Source of the DNA: Lichenibacterium dinghuense
Lineage (GTDB): Bacteria > Pseudomonadota > Alphaproteobacteria > Rhizobiales > Beijerinckiaceae
DNA: 64,000 nucleotides
Assembly: GCF_021730615.1 (NCBI RefSeq)
Contig: NZ_JAJLMN010000001.1
Coordinates: 3,855,501 to 3,919,500, forward strand
Reading direction: 5' to 3'
The translations under genes were made by a program, and so were the position numbers. This document shows positions 45,006 through 53,108 of the stretch, in pieces. Under the pieces are notes generated by a model. It was not told where the DNA came from. It worked only from the letters and a program-made list of their open reading frames with translations, and ran no database searches. Each line of letters opens with the position of its first letter. Positions within the stretch are counted from its first letter, which is position 1.

Positions 45006-45179
45006 TCACTCCTCCTCGTCGCCCATCAGCTCGTCGAGTTCGCGCGCCACCGCGCGGGCGTCCTCCTCGGAATGGCCGAGCTGGGGCATGTCGTTGACCA
45101 CGGCCGGCAGGTCCGTGGCGACGTCGACGACGGTCCAGCTCCCGTCGTCCTCCTGTCGAACCTCGTAGCGCGGCGCCAT
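45006..45179 (-). CDS. Small acidic protein of unknown function
   Basis: A 57-residue protein starting at ATG 45179 after GGGGAAG. It has a short beta-like part (RYEVRQEDDGSWTVVDVATDLPA) and a very acidic helix at the end (LDELMGDEEE). Such small proteins of beta hairpin plus helix are common in alphaproteobacteria but have no known role. It lies 60 bases upstream of the aldo/keto reductase stop region on the same strand. Confidence 0.65.
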   Translation of the reverse strand: MAPRYEVRQEDDGSWTVVDVATDLPAVVNDMPQLGHSEEDARAVARELDELMGDEEE

Positions 45180-45239
45180 GCGTCTTCCCCCGGGTGGTCC
45201 GGCGGGGAGTCTGCCCCGCCGGACCCGCCGCCACAAGCG

Positions 45240-46295
45240 TCAGGGCGCCGGGTTCTGGTGCACCTGATGGATCGCGTCGATCCGGTCCTCGAGCTCGGGC
45301 GAGATCGCGACGTCCGCCGATCCCAGCGCGGTCTCGAGCTGCGGGAGCGTGGTCGCGCCGATGATGTTGGAGCACACGAACTTGCGGCTCGTCACGAAGG
45401 CCAGCGCCATCTGGGTCGCGTCGAGGCCGAACTCCGCGGCGAGCTTCAGGTAGGCGTCGATCGCCTCGGCGACGCCGGGCTTCTCGTAGCGCTGGCCGCG
45501 GTTGAACAGCGTCGTGCGGGCGCCGGCCGGGCGGGCGCCGTTCTGGTACTTGCCGGTGAGGTAGCCCTGGCCGAGCGGCGAATAGGCGAGCAGGCCCACG
45601 TCCTCGCGCATCCCGATCTCGGCGAGGCCCAGCTCGTAGTTGCGGTTGACGAGGTTGTAGCTGTTCTGGATCGAGGCGACGCGCGGGCCCCGGCCGGCGT
45701 CGGACTCGGCGAGAAAGCGCATCGTGCCCCAGGCCGTCTCGTTGGACAGGCCGACGTGGCGGATCTTGCCCTCCTCGACGAGGCGCCCGAGCGCGCCCAG
45801 CGTGTCGGCGATCGGCACGGAATCGTCGGGGCGGGGGAGGTCGCGGAACACGTTGCCGCCGGAGCCGAACAGGCTCACCACGCGGTCCGGCCAGTGGAGC
45901 TGGTAGAGGTCGATGTAGTCGGTCTGGAGCCGCTTCAGGCTGCCCTCGACGGCGTAGCGGATGTTGGCCTCGTCGAGGCGCGCGGGCTTGCCCTCGGGGC
46001 GCAGCCAGTCGTTGGACGAGCGGCCCGACACCTTGGACGCGATGACGATGCGCTCGCGCCCGCCGCGGCTCTTCAGCCAGGTGCCGATGATCCGCTCGGT
46101 GGAGCCCTGCGTCTCGGCCTTCGGCGGGATGGAATACATCTCGGCCGTGTCGATGAAGTTGATGCCGCGGCCGATCGCCAGATCGAGCTGGGCGTGGCCC
46201 TCGGCCTCGGTGTTCTGCTGGCCCCAGGTCATGGTGCCGAGGCAGATCGACGTGACGTCGAGCCCGGTGCGACCGAGCTTGCGCTTTTCGAACAT
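45240..46295 (-). CDS. Aldo/keto reductase (Tas-like)
   Basis: A 351-residue NADPH-dependent reductase. The barrel starts MFEKRKLGRTGLDVTSICLGTMTWG; the catalytic tetrad is visible as Asp and Tyr in FIDTAEMYS, Lys in IASKVSG and His in YQLHWPD; cofactor contacts lie in AYSPLGQGYLTGKY. The sequence and the GTMTWGQQNTEAEGH motif are typical of the Tas subgroup. It reduces aldehydes or ketones; the natural substrate is unknown. ATG 46295 is set by the family N-terminus; the longer frame upstream is shadow. Confidence 0.94.
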   Translation of the reverse strand: MFEKRKLGRTGLDVTSICLGTMTWGQQNTEAEGHAQLDLAIGRGINFIDTAEMYSIPPKAETQGSTERIIGTWLKSRGGRERIVIASKVSGRSSNDWLRPEGKPARLDEANIRYAVEGSLKRLQTDYIDLYQLHWPDRVVSLFGSGGNVFRDLPRPDDSVPIADTLGALGRLVEEGKIRHVGLSNETAWGTMRFLAESDAGRGPRVASIQNSYNLVNRNYELGLAEIGMREDVGLLAYSPLGQGYLTGKYQNGARPAGARTTLFNRGQRYEKPGVAEAIDAYLKLAAEFGLDATQMALAFVTSRKFVCSNIIGATTLPQLETALGSADVAISPELEDRIDAIHQVHQNPAP

Positions 46296-46420
46296 GTGGG
46301 GGTGTCTCCGCCGGGTCGCGGCGCCCGGCTTCGGCATCACCCATAGCGCATCGCAGCGGCGGCCGGAACGCGGCCGCGAAGATCGCATGCGATTCGGATC
46401 GCGGGGCGGGGAGGCCCGGT

Positions 46421-47683
46421 TCAGTTCATCCCGCCGGCCACCACGACGAGGCGCTTCACCTGGCCGTTCTGGTAGGCGCGGAGGAAGGCCGCGTAGTCGC
46501 GGAACGACACGCAGCCGTTGGACTGGCCGTTCGGGCCCAGCATGTAGGTGTGGGCGAGGAGCCCGTCGCGGCCGAAGACGCCGCCGCCGCCGACGGGGTT
46601 GAGCCGCAGCGCCTGCACGCCGTGGAACAGCGACTCGCGCAGCGACAGGTCGTAGAGGTGGGGCGGCGTCGGCCCCGTGTTGCGGGCCGTGACGTGGCGC
46701 GGGTCGTCCATCTTGCCGCCGAGGCCCGAATGGGCTTCGAGCTTGGAGCCGTCCGGCATGTAAACCGTGTGGGCCGAGATGTCGTAGACGGCGGTGTAGC
46801 GGTCGCGCGGGGTCGCGGGGCTGCCCGGCAGGCCGGCGCGGCCGAACAGGCCGTCCTCCGGCGACGCGTAGCCGAGGGCCGAGCCGGACGGCTTGAACGC
46901 GCCGAAGAACTTCTCGAGGAAGCCGCGGTTGTCGGCCGGCGCCGCCGCGGCCACGGGGCCCGGGGCCGCCAGGGTCGGCGCCGTGTCGGTGTTGCGCGCC
47001 AGGGCGCGGCGGCCCTGGCGGTACTGCTCGGGCGCCGCCCAGGGGAAGGCCGGGCGCGGAGTCGGCAGCGGAACGGTCTCGACCTGCGGCTTCGGCTCGG
47101 CCGACGCGAGGGCGGCCGGGGGCAGGGGCGGCTCGGCGGCGGGCGCGGGCGCCTCGTCGTGCGCGCCGGGCAGGGGGACAATCATGGCGAAGCCCGGCCC
47201 ACTTTCGGGCACGACGGCCACCACGGGGCCGGGCTGAGGCTTCTCGACGGCGCCCGCGGGCCCGGCCGCGGCGAAGCGCGACGCGAGCGGGGCGCTGTCC
47301 GCGAGGGCGGCGGGCGACGGGCCGCGGGCGAAGCCGGGGTCGATCAGCGACGCGCCGGGCGCGGCGGGCAGCGCCGGCACGGCCTGGGGATCGGCTTCGG
47401 CTGTGGCTCCTTCGGCAGGGGCTTCCGCGCGCGGTTCGGCCCGCGGCAGGTCGGGCAGGGCCGGGGACGGCGGGGTGTGGAAGGCGGCGGTGAGCCGCGC
47501 CGCGCCGGGCGCCAAGCCGAAGGGCTGCACGCCCATGGCGCGGTGGTCGAGGAGCCAAGAGCCCACCAGCACGCCCAGCGTCACCGCGCCGGCCCCGGCG
47601 ATGGTCCATGTGGAATGCCGCTGGGACAGGCGGCCGTGGTCGAACGGGGCGACATCGCCGGTGGTGAACGTCGCGTCGGTCAT
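46421..47683 (-). CDS. Membrane-anchored DUF2778 (Tlde1-like) domain protein
   Basis: A 420-residue protein with one N-terminal TM segment (about 28-45), a long Pro/Ala-rich linker (about 60-260) and a C-terminal DUF2778 domain from about 280. The domain shows YTAVYDISAHTVYMPDG, GPTPPHLYDLSLRESLFHG, GRDGLLAHTYMLG and SNGCVSFRDY with the nucleophile Cys. DUF2778 is related to L,D-transpeptidase-like Tlde1 effectors that modify peptidoglycan stem peptides. The anchor and linker suggest a resident periplasmic cell-wall enzyme rather than a secreted toxin. A CtrA-type box lies about 95 bases upstream. Confidence 0.88.
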   Translation of the reverse strand: MTDATFTTGDVAPFDHGRLSQRHSTWTIAGAGAVTLGVLVGSWLLDHRAMGVQPFGLAPGAARLTAAFHTPPSPALPDLPRAEPRAEAPAEGATAEADPQAVPALPAAPGASLIDPGFARGPSPAALADSAPLASRFAAAGPAGAVEKPQPGPVVAVVPESGPGFAMIVPLPGAHDEAPAPAAEPPLPPAALASAEPKPQVETVPLPTPRPAFPWAAPEQYRQGRRALARNTDTAPTLAAPGPVAAAAPADNRGFLEKFFGAFKPSGSALGYASPEDGLFGRAGLPGSPATPRDRYTAVYDISAHTVYMPDGSKLEAHSGLGGKMDDPRHVTARNTGPTPPHLYDLSLRESLFHGVQALRLNPVGGGGVFGRDGLLAHTYMLGPNGQSNGCVSFRDYAAFLRAYQNGQVKRLVVVAGGMN

Positions 47684-48022
47684 TCGCCTCGCTCTCGAGA
47701 TCGGCCTCGCGCGCCCCGCCGAAGCGTTGCGCGAGAACCACACCGGTCCTGTGAATGCACATTGGGGCCGAGTTTGGTTAATCGGCGCTTAAATTCGCGG
47801 AACCGCGTCGCAATTCCGGAGTTGCGGCGGGCCCGGACGCCGCCGCGCCGGGTCGGCCCGGCCGATCGTGTCGAGGCCTTGTCGGGCGCGCGTCGGCGGC
47901 GTGGCGATGCGGCGGCGCAGGGCGGCGATGCACGCAACCGCGCACCCGAACGGCGGGCCCGCACGTTGGGAGCGTGGGGCGGTCCCGCGTTCGAGCCGGA
48001 CATCCCGCCCGGAGCCTGACCG
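47684..48022. other. Divergent control region between DUF2778 gene and GST gene
   Basis: No gene is supported. The left half contains a perfect CtrA-type box (listed separately) in an AT-richer patch; the right half is GC-rich and must hold the promoter of the GST gene. Confidence 0.5.
47778..47792. promoter_or_regulatory. CtrA-type box TTAA-N7-TTAA
   Basis: TTAATCGGCGCTTAA matches the CtrA consensus exactly. It lies 95 bases upstream of the DUF2778 cell-wall gene on the minus strand. With the flanking bases (GGTTAA.CG.CGCTTAAA) it matches the other box at 31885-31899 at nearly every position. Confidence 0.62.
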
Positions 48023-48904
48023 ATGACCGACGAGACCGAATACGCGCCGCCGACCGTCTGGACCTGGAAACAGGGCAACGGCGGCCAGTTCGCCAACATC
48101 AACCGCCCCGTGTCGGGCCCCACGCACGACAAGGAGCTGCCGGTCGGCCGCCACCCGCTGCAGCTCTACTCGCTGGCCACGCCCAACGGCGTGAAGGTCA
48201 CGGTGATGCTGGAGGAGCTGCTGGCCGCGGGGTTCGGCGCCGCCGAATACGACGCCTGGCTGATCAAGATCGGCGAGGGCGACCAGTTCGGCAGCGGCTT
48301 CGTGGGGGTGAACCCCAACTCCAAGATCCCGGCCTTGATGGACCGGAGCGGGCCGGAGCCGGTGCGCGTCTTCGAGTCGGGCGCGATTTTGCTCTACCTG
48401 TCCGAGAAGTTCGGCGCCTTCCTGCCGAAGGCGCATCCGGCCCGCACCGAGGCCCTGAGCTGGCTGTTCTGGCAGATGGGCAGCGGCCCCTACCTCGGCG
48501 GCGGCTTCGGCCACTTCTACGCCTACGCGCCCACCAAGATCGAATACGCGATTGACCGCTTCGCCATGGAGGCCAAGCGCCAGCTCGACGTGCTCGACAA
48601 GCGCCTCGCCGACAACGAGTTCCTGGCCGGAGCGGACTATTCCATCGCCGACATGGCGGTCTGGCCCTGGTACGGCGCCCTCATGCAGGGGAAGATGTAC
48701 GGCGAATCCGCCACCTTCCTGTCCGTGTCCGAGTACCGGAACGTCAAGCGCTGGACCGACGCGATCGCGGCGCGCCCGGCCGTGAAGCGCGGGCGCATGG
48801 TCAACCGCATGATGGGCGACCCCTCGGAGCAGCTCCACGAGCGCCACGACGCCGCAGACTTCGACACCAAGACGCAGGACAAGGTGGCCCCGGCCGCGTC
48901 CTGA
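48023..48904 (+). CDS. yghU: Glutathione S-transferase, YghU type
   Basis: A 293-residue protein opening with PPTVWTWKQGNGGQFANINRPVSGPTHDKELPVGRHPLQLYSLATPNGVKVTVMLEEL, the distinctive YghU/nu-class start. The N-terminal thioredoxin fold includes NSKIPAL and ESGAILLYL; the C-terminal helical domain contains YSIADMAVWPWYG. These enzymes reduce organic hydroperoxides or disulfides using two glutathione molecules. It is monocistronic, with gshB in the same window. Confidence 0.95.
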   Translation: MTDETEYAPPTVWTWKQGNGGQFANINRPVSGPTHDKELPVGRHPLQLYSLATPNGVKVTVMLEELLAAGFGAAEYDAWLIKIGEGDQFGSGFVGVNPNSKIPALMDRSGPEPVRVFESGAILLYLSEKFGAFLPKAHPARTEALSWLFWQMGSGPYLGGGFGHFYAYAPTKIEYAIDRFAMEAKRQLDVLDKRLADNEFLAGADYSIADMAVWPWYGALMQGKMYGESATFLSVSEYRNVKRWTDAIAARPAVKRGRMVNRMMGDPSEQLHERHDAADFDTKTQDKVAPAAS

Positions 48905-49015
48905 ACCGCGAGCGCCCCGACACTGAGTTCGCTCCTCAGTGGTCTTGCCCGACGATATGCGTCACGATGGCGCGCCGCCGTCGCCCGGCCGAGGCCGGAC
49001 GGCGGGGCGGGCACG

Positions 49016-50107
49016 GTGGCCGACATGGCGGAACGCGGGGACGAGCTGATCGACCGGATCTACGAAGCCGGGCTGGTGCCCGAGCTTTGGCCGGCCGTGC
49101 TGGCCTCGATGGCGGACCGGTTCGACGGGGCGGGTGCGGTGCTGATCGCCGGCGACCGCGGCTCGACCCGCATCACCTGCTCGACGGGCTTCGAGGGCGT
49201 CGTCTCGGGCTTCGTCGAGGAGGGCTGGGCCGCGCGCAACCGGCGCATGGAGCGCGCCCGCGCGAAGCGGCATCCGGGCTTCATCACCGAGCACGACCTG
49301 TTCACGCTGGACGAGCTCCTCGCCGACCCGGCGCTCGAAGGCTTCTTCCTGCCGCGCGGCATCGGCGGCGAGCTCGGCACCCTCATCGCCATGCCGACCG
49401 GCGACGACGTCCTCGTCACGGTGCAGCGGCGCTTCTCGCTCGGTCCCGCCCCGGCCGCCGCCGTGGCGGAGGCCGACGCGCTGCGGCCCCACCTCGCGCG
49501 CGCGGCGCTGCTGTCGGCCCGCATCGGCCTCGAACGCGCCCGCGCCTCCGCGGACGCGCTGCAGGCGGTCGGCCTGCCGGTGGCGGTGCTGGCGGCGGGC
49601 GGCCGGGTGCTGACCGCCAACGCGCTGTTCGACGCGGCCACCCCCGCCGTGGCGCGGGAATGGGGTGGCCGCGCGGCCCTGGCCGACGCGCGCGCCGACG
49701 CGCTCCTGGCCGAGGCGCTCCGCCATCTGCCGGGGGAGGGCGGGACGCGGTCGATCCCGCTGCGGGCGCCGCACGGGCGCTCACCGCCCGGCGTGGCCCA
49801 CCTCGTCCCGATCCGCCGCTCGGCCCACGACGTCTTCGTCGGCGCCGCGGCGTTGCTGGTGCTGACCTTCCCCGGCGAGCGCCGCCGGGCGGACGCGGAC
49901 CTGCTGCGCGGCCTCTTCGACCTCACGCCCGCCGAGGCGCGGGTGGCGCAGCTCGTGTGCGAGGGGGAGCTGTCGATGCCCGAGGTCGCCTCGTCGCTGC
50001 GGATCTCCTACGAGACGGCCCGCAAGCACCTGCGCTCGGTGTTCGGCAAGACCGGCACGGGCCGGCAGTCGGAGCTGGTGGCGCTGCTCGGGCGGATCGC
50101 GGGGTGA
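49016..50107 (+). CDS. LuxR-type helix-turn-helix transcriptional regulator
   Basis: A 363-residue protein (360 if the ATG at 49025 is used). The N-terminal 280 residues have no clear named sensor domain. The C-terminal LuxR-type helix-turn-helix (about 300-360) reads LTPAEARVAQLVCEGELSMPEVASSLRISYETARKHLRSVFGKTG. It resembles the many HTH regulators of Rhizobiales with an unassigned N-terminal part. No target is evident from the surroundings. Confidence 0.88.
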   Translation: MADMAERGDELIDRIYEAGLVPELWPAVLASMADRFDGAGAVLIAGDRGSTRITCSTGFEGVVSGFVEEGWAARNRRMERARAKRHPGFITEHDLFTLDELLADPALEGFFLPRGIGGELGTLIAMPTGDDVLVTVQRRFSLGPAPAAAVAEADALRPHLARAALLSARIGLERARASADALQAVGLPVAVLAAGGRVLTANALFDAATPAVAREWGGRAALADARADALLAEALRHLPGEGGTRSIPLRAPHGRSPPGVAHLVPIRRSAHDVFVGAAALLVLTFPGERRRADADLLRGLFDLTPAEARVAQLVCEGELSMPEVASSLRISYETARKHLRSVFGKTGTGRQSELVALLGRIAG

Positions 50108-50129
50108 GGGCGGTCCCGCCGCCGGCGGG

Positions 50130-52238
50130 TCACCCCCACAGCCCCCGCGCCGCCGCCTTGGAGGCCACGAGCCTCAGCCGCACGAGCCGCGACAGCACGG
50201 CCTCGGGCGCCTTGCCCGTGGCGGCGCAGATCTCGTCGAGGTCGCCCGCCACCGCGAAGCTGGCCTGGAGCTTCGCGTCGTCGCGCGCCGTCCACTGCGC
50301 GGCGGCGGCCTCGGGATCGGGCGCGAAGGGCGCGACGTCGGCGGGGTCGACCGAATAGTCGCGCCTGGAGCCCGCCCTGGCGTCGCTCCGCGCCCGGCTC
50401 GCCGCCGGGCCGGCCGGCACCGACGCGGCGGGGGCGGAGCGCTCCGGCCGCGGGGGCAGGGGGCGCGGCTCCTTCTGCCAGGGCAGGCCGAGCGGCATCA
50501 GCACGTCGGCGTCGGGGTGCTCGGGGTCGGTGCCGGCGTGGGCGTCGCCGGCGAACTCCGCCACGAAGCGCGAGCGCTTCGAGGCGCTGCCGCCGCGCTC
50601 CGCGGAATAGGTGAGGCCGAGGATGCGCTTCGCGCGCGTCACCGCCACGTAGGCGACGCGCCGCTCCTCCTCGATCTCGGCGCCGGCGACCGGCATCACG
50701 CCCTCCTCCAGCCCCACCACGAAAACCGCCTCCCATTCGAGGCCCTTCGCGGAATGCACGGTGGACAGCACCACGGCGTCCTCGGAGGGGCGGCGCAGGG
50801 CGCGGCTCTGCTCGGCGATGCGGTCCATCAGCGCGTCGAGCCCGTCGCAGTCGGCCGCGAGGGCGGCGAGCGCGTCGCACAGGTTGGTCCAGTCGCGCTG
50901 CTCGCGCTCGGCGGACTTCTTCGGCAGCGCGTCGCCCACAACGCGGCGCGCGTGGCGGCAGGCTTCGGCGAAGGAGCGCACGGGCGGCACCTTGTCGAGC
51001 CGCCGCCGCACGCTCTCGCCGCGCTTGCCCGTGCCCATCTTCTCGATGGCGCGGCGGTCGTCCGCGTCGATCAGGTAGAACAGCGCGCCGAGGAACAGCT
51101 TCGCGGCCGGGCTCTGCCACAGATCGCCGGCGCCGCGCACGTCGAAGGGGATGTGCAGGGCTTCCAGCGCGCCCTGGAACGCCATGCCGGTCGAGCCCGC
51201 GCGGTAGAGCACGGCGATCTCGTGGTAGGGCATGCCGTTCTGCAGCAGCGTCTGGATGGCGCGCACCACCTGGCGCACCTCGGCGTCCGGCGTGGAATAG
51301 CCGCGGATCGCCACCGAGCCCTCCGCCTCCAGCGCCGGCCCGTAGTCCTTGGTGAAGCGGTCGCGGTTCTTGGCGATGAGCCGCTTGGCGCCTGCGACGA
51401 TCTCCGGCGTCGAGCGGTAGTTCCTGTCGAGCAGGTGCAGCACGGCGTCGGCGTGGCGGCGCTTGAAGTCCAGCGTGTAGCGGATGTCGGCGGCGCGGAA
51501 GGTGAACAGCGTCTGGTCGTCGTCGCCCACCGCCCACAGGTGCACGCCGCCCGAGCGGAAGTGCTCGATCAAGCGGTGCTGGCCGAGGTTGATGTCCTGG
51601 TACTCGTCGACGAGCAGGTGGTCGACGGCGCCCGCCACCGCGCGGCCGTAGGCGGGGTGGTCGCCCACCGCGCGCAAGAGCCGAGGCACCATGTCGGCGA
51701 AGTCGATGGCGCCGGCCTCGCGCAAAGCTTCCTCGTAGACGGCGAAGAACTCGGCCGCGCGGTGGCCCACCTCGTCGTCCCGCGCGAGGCCGCGCCGGTA
51801 GGCCTGCGCGTCGAGCAGCTGCTCCTTGGCGCCCGAGATGATGTCGAGGATGTCGCCCTCGTCGTTCCAGTACATGCGCCTGGAGCCGAAAACGGCGCGG
51901 CCCTGGTGGGCGCCCCACACGTCAATGCGCTCGGGCAGGCCGGCGAGGTGGGGTTTGCGTTGCAGGCAGCGCAGCGCCAAGCTGTGGAACGTGTAGACGC
52001 GCAGCTCGGCCGGGTTGTCGACGTCGAGGTCGCGCGCGATGCGGACGCGCATCTCCTCCGCGGCCTTCTTGGTGAAGGTCAGCGCCATGATGCGGGCGGG
52101 GTCGATGCCGCTGTCGCGCAGGTGGCGGAAGCGCCCGACCAGCGTCGACGTCTTGCCCGAGCCGGGGCCCGCCAGCACGAGCTGGATCGGGTGGTTCGAG
52201 CTGGCGGCGCGGCGCTGGGACGGGTCGAGGTCGGACAT
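50130..52238 (-). CDS. UvrD/Rep-family ATP-dependent DNA helicase
   Basis: A 702-residue superfamily 1A helicase. Motifs: GPGSGKTST (I), LTFTKKAAEEMR (Ia), LLVDEYQDIN (II), VGDDDQTLFTFRAAD (III), LDRNYRST (IV), VVLSTVHSAKGLEWEAVFVVGLEEG (V) and RRVAYVAVTRAK (VI). A linker and a small C-terminal domain of about 65 residues (about 635-702, VAPFAPDPEAAAAQW...) follow. ATG 52238 is preferred because AGGGG lies directly upstream. It unwinds DNA in repair or replication restart; the separate C-terminal part resembles no domain I can name. Confidence 0.94.
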   Translation of the reverse strand: MSDLDPSQRRAASSNHPIQLVLAGPGSGKTSTLVGRFRHLRDSGIDPARIMALTFTKKAAEEMRVRIARDLDVDNPAELRVYTFHSLALRCLQRKPHLAGLPERIDVWGAHQGRAVFGSRRMYWNDEGDILDIISGAKEQLLDAQAYRRGLARDDEVGHRAAEFFAVYEEALREAGAIDFADMVPRLLRAVGDHPAYGRAVAGAVDHLLVDEYQDINLGQHRLIEHFRSGGVHLWAVGDDDQTLFTFRAADIRYTLDFKRRHADAVLHLLDRNYRSTPEIVAGAKRLIAKNRDRFTKDYGPALEAEGSVAIRGYSTPDAEVRQVVRAIQTLLQNGMPYHEIAVLYRAGSTGMAFQGALEALHIPFDVRGAGDLWQSPAAKLFLGALFYLIDADDRRAIEKMGTGKRGESVRRRLDKVPPVRSFAEACRHARRVVGDALPKKSAEREQRDWTNLCDALAALAADCDGLDALMDRIAEQSRALRRPSEDAVVLSTVHSAKGLEWEAVFVVGLEEGVMPVAGAEIEEERRVAYVAVTRAKRILGLTYSAERGGSASKRSRFVAEFAGDAHAGTDPEHPDADVLMPLGLPWQKEPRPLPPRPERSAPAASVPAGPAASRARSDARAGSRRDYSVDPADVAPFAPDPEAAAAQWTARDDAKLQASFAVAGDLDEICAATGKAPEAVLSRLVRLRLVASKAAARGLWG

Positions 52239-52354
52239 CGCGCCCCTCATGCCACAGGCGGAGCCGGCGCGGAATGCGGCGGCTGCGGCGCTTCCCCGCG
52301 CCGCGGGCGCCCGGCGGCTCCGCGCCCTATATCGGGCGCGACGACCGGGATGCC

Positions 52355-52921
52355 ATGACGACCTTCTTCACCGCCGACACCCACATCGCCGACGCCCACA
52401 TCCTGCGCATGCGGCCCTTCGCGACGATCGACGAGCATGACGCGGCGGTGATCGCCCGCTGGAACGGGCGCATCGGCCCCGACGACGACGTGTGGCACGT
52501 CGGCGACGTCTTCGGCGGGGTGGGACGCGAGCGCTGCGCCGCGCTCTTCGCGAAGCTCAACGGGCGCAAGCGCCTCGTGGTCGGCAACCACGATTCCAAC
52601 CGCGTGCTGGAGCTGCCCTGGGCCGCCCCGCCGGTCGAGCACGCGCGGCTGACGCTGAAATCGTCCTCCGGCGTCGAGGTGCGGCTCTACCTCGCCCATT
52701 ACCCGATGCGCTCCTGGCCGGGGCTGTGGCGGGGCACGCGCCACCTCCACGGCCACACCCATTCCATGCTGCCGGGCACCAGCCAGTCCTGCGACGTCGG
52801 CGCCGACGCCTGGGACTACGCGCCCGCGACCCTCGACGAGGTCATCGCGCGTCAGGACGCAACGGAAGCGCTGCCGGAGGAGCTGGCCGTGTGGGCGGCG
52901 CGGCGGCGGGCGGGGGAGTAG
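52355..52921 (+). CDS. Metallophosphoesterase
   Basis: A 188-residue calcineurin-like phosphoesterase. The metal site reads TADTHIAD near the start, then WHVGDVFGG, GNHDSNR, LAHYPMRSW and HLHGHTHSML. It is the small, single-domain type that acts on phosphodiesters or phosphomonoesters; the substrate is unknown. It is divergent from the helicase, with ATG 52355 chosen by the position of the first metal motif. Its stop is followed by a 33-base-arm inverted repeat. Confidence 0.92.
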   Translation: MTTFFTADTHIADAHILRMRPFATIDEHDAAVIARWNGRIGPDDDVWHVGDVFGGVGRERCAALFAKLNGRKRLVVGNHDSNRVLELPWAAPPVEHARLTLKSSSGVEVRLYLAHYPMRSWPGLWRGTRHLHGHTHSMLPGTSQSCDVGADAWDYAPATLDEVIARQDATEALPEELAVWAARRRAGE

Positions 52922-52930
52922 GGAGGGCTT

Positions 52931-53086
52931 TTCCGCTCATCCCCGCGCAGGCGGGAATCCAGCAGATCGAGTCGGCCGAAGGCCGTCGATGTTCTGCACG
53001 GTCCAACAACGGCTCACGTGACGGAACGGGCGGCCTACGGCCGGACATCCGGCGCTGGATCCCCGCCTGCGCGGGGATGAGCGGAA
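52931..53086. repeat. Large inverted repeat between convergent genes
   Basis: Two 33-base arms (52931-52963 and 53054-53086) are inverted copies differing at one base. Each arm contains CCCCGCGCAGGCGGG and ends toward the centre with ATCCAGC/GCTGGAT. The roughly 90-base centre has further small inverted motifs (GGCCGAAGGCC, CGGCCTACGGCCG). It fills the space between the stops of a plus-strand and a minus-strand gene, so it may serve as a two-way terminator or be a small mobile repeat. Confidence 0.8.
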
Positions 53087-53108
53087 GGGATCGGGCGTCA
53101 GCCCTAGC

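Noticed and set aside
45240-47762. Aldo/keto reductase fused to a large N-terminal extension
   Set aside because: The extension is the antisense-free third-frame shadow of the DUF2778 gene region; the reductase has its own start and ribosome site at 46295.
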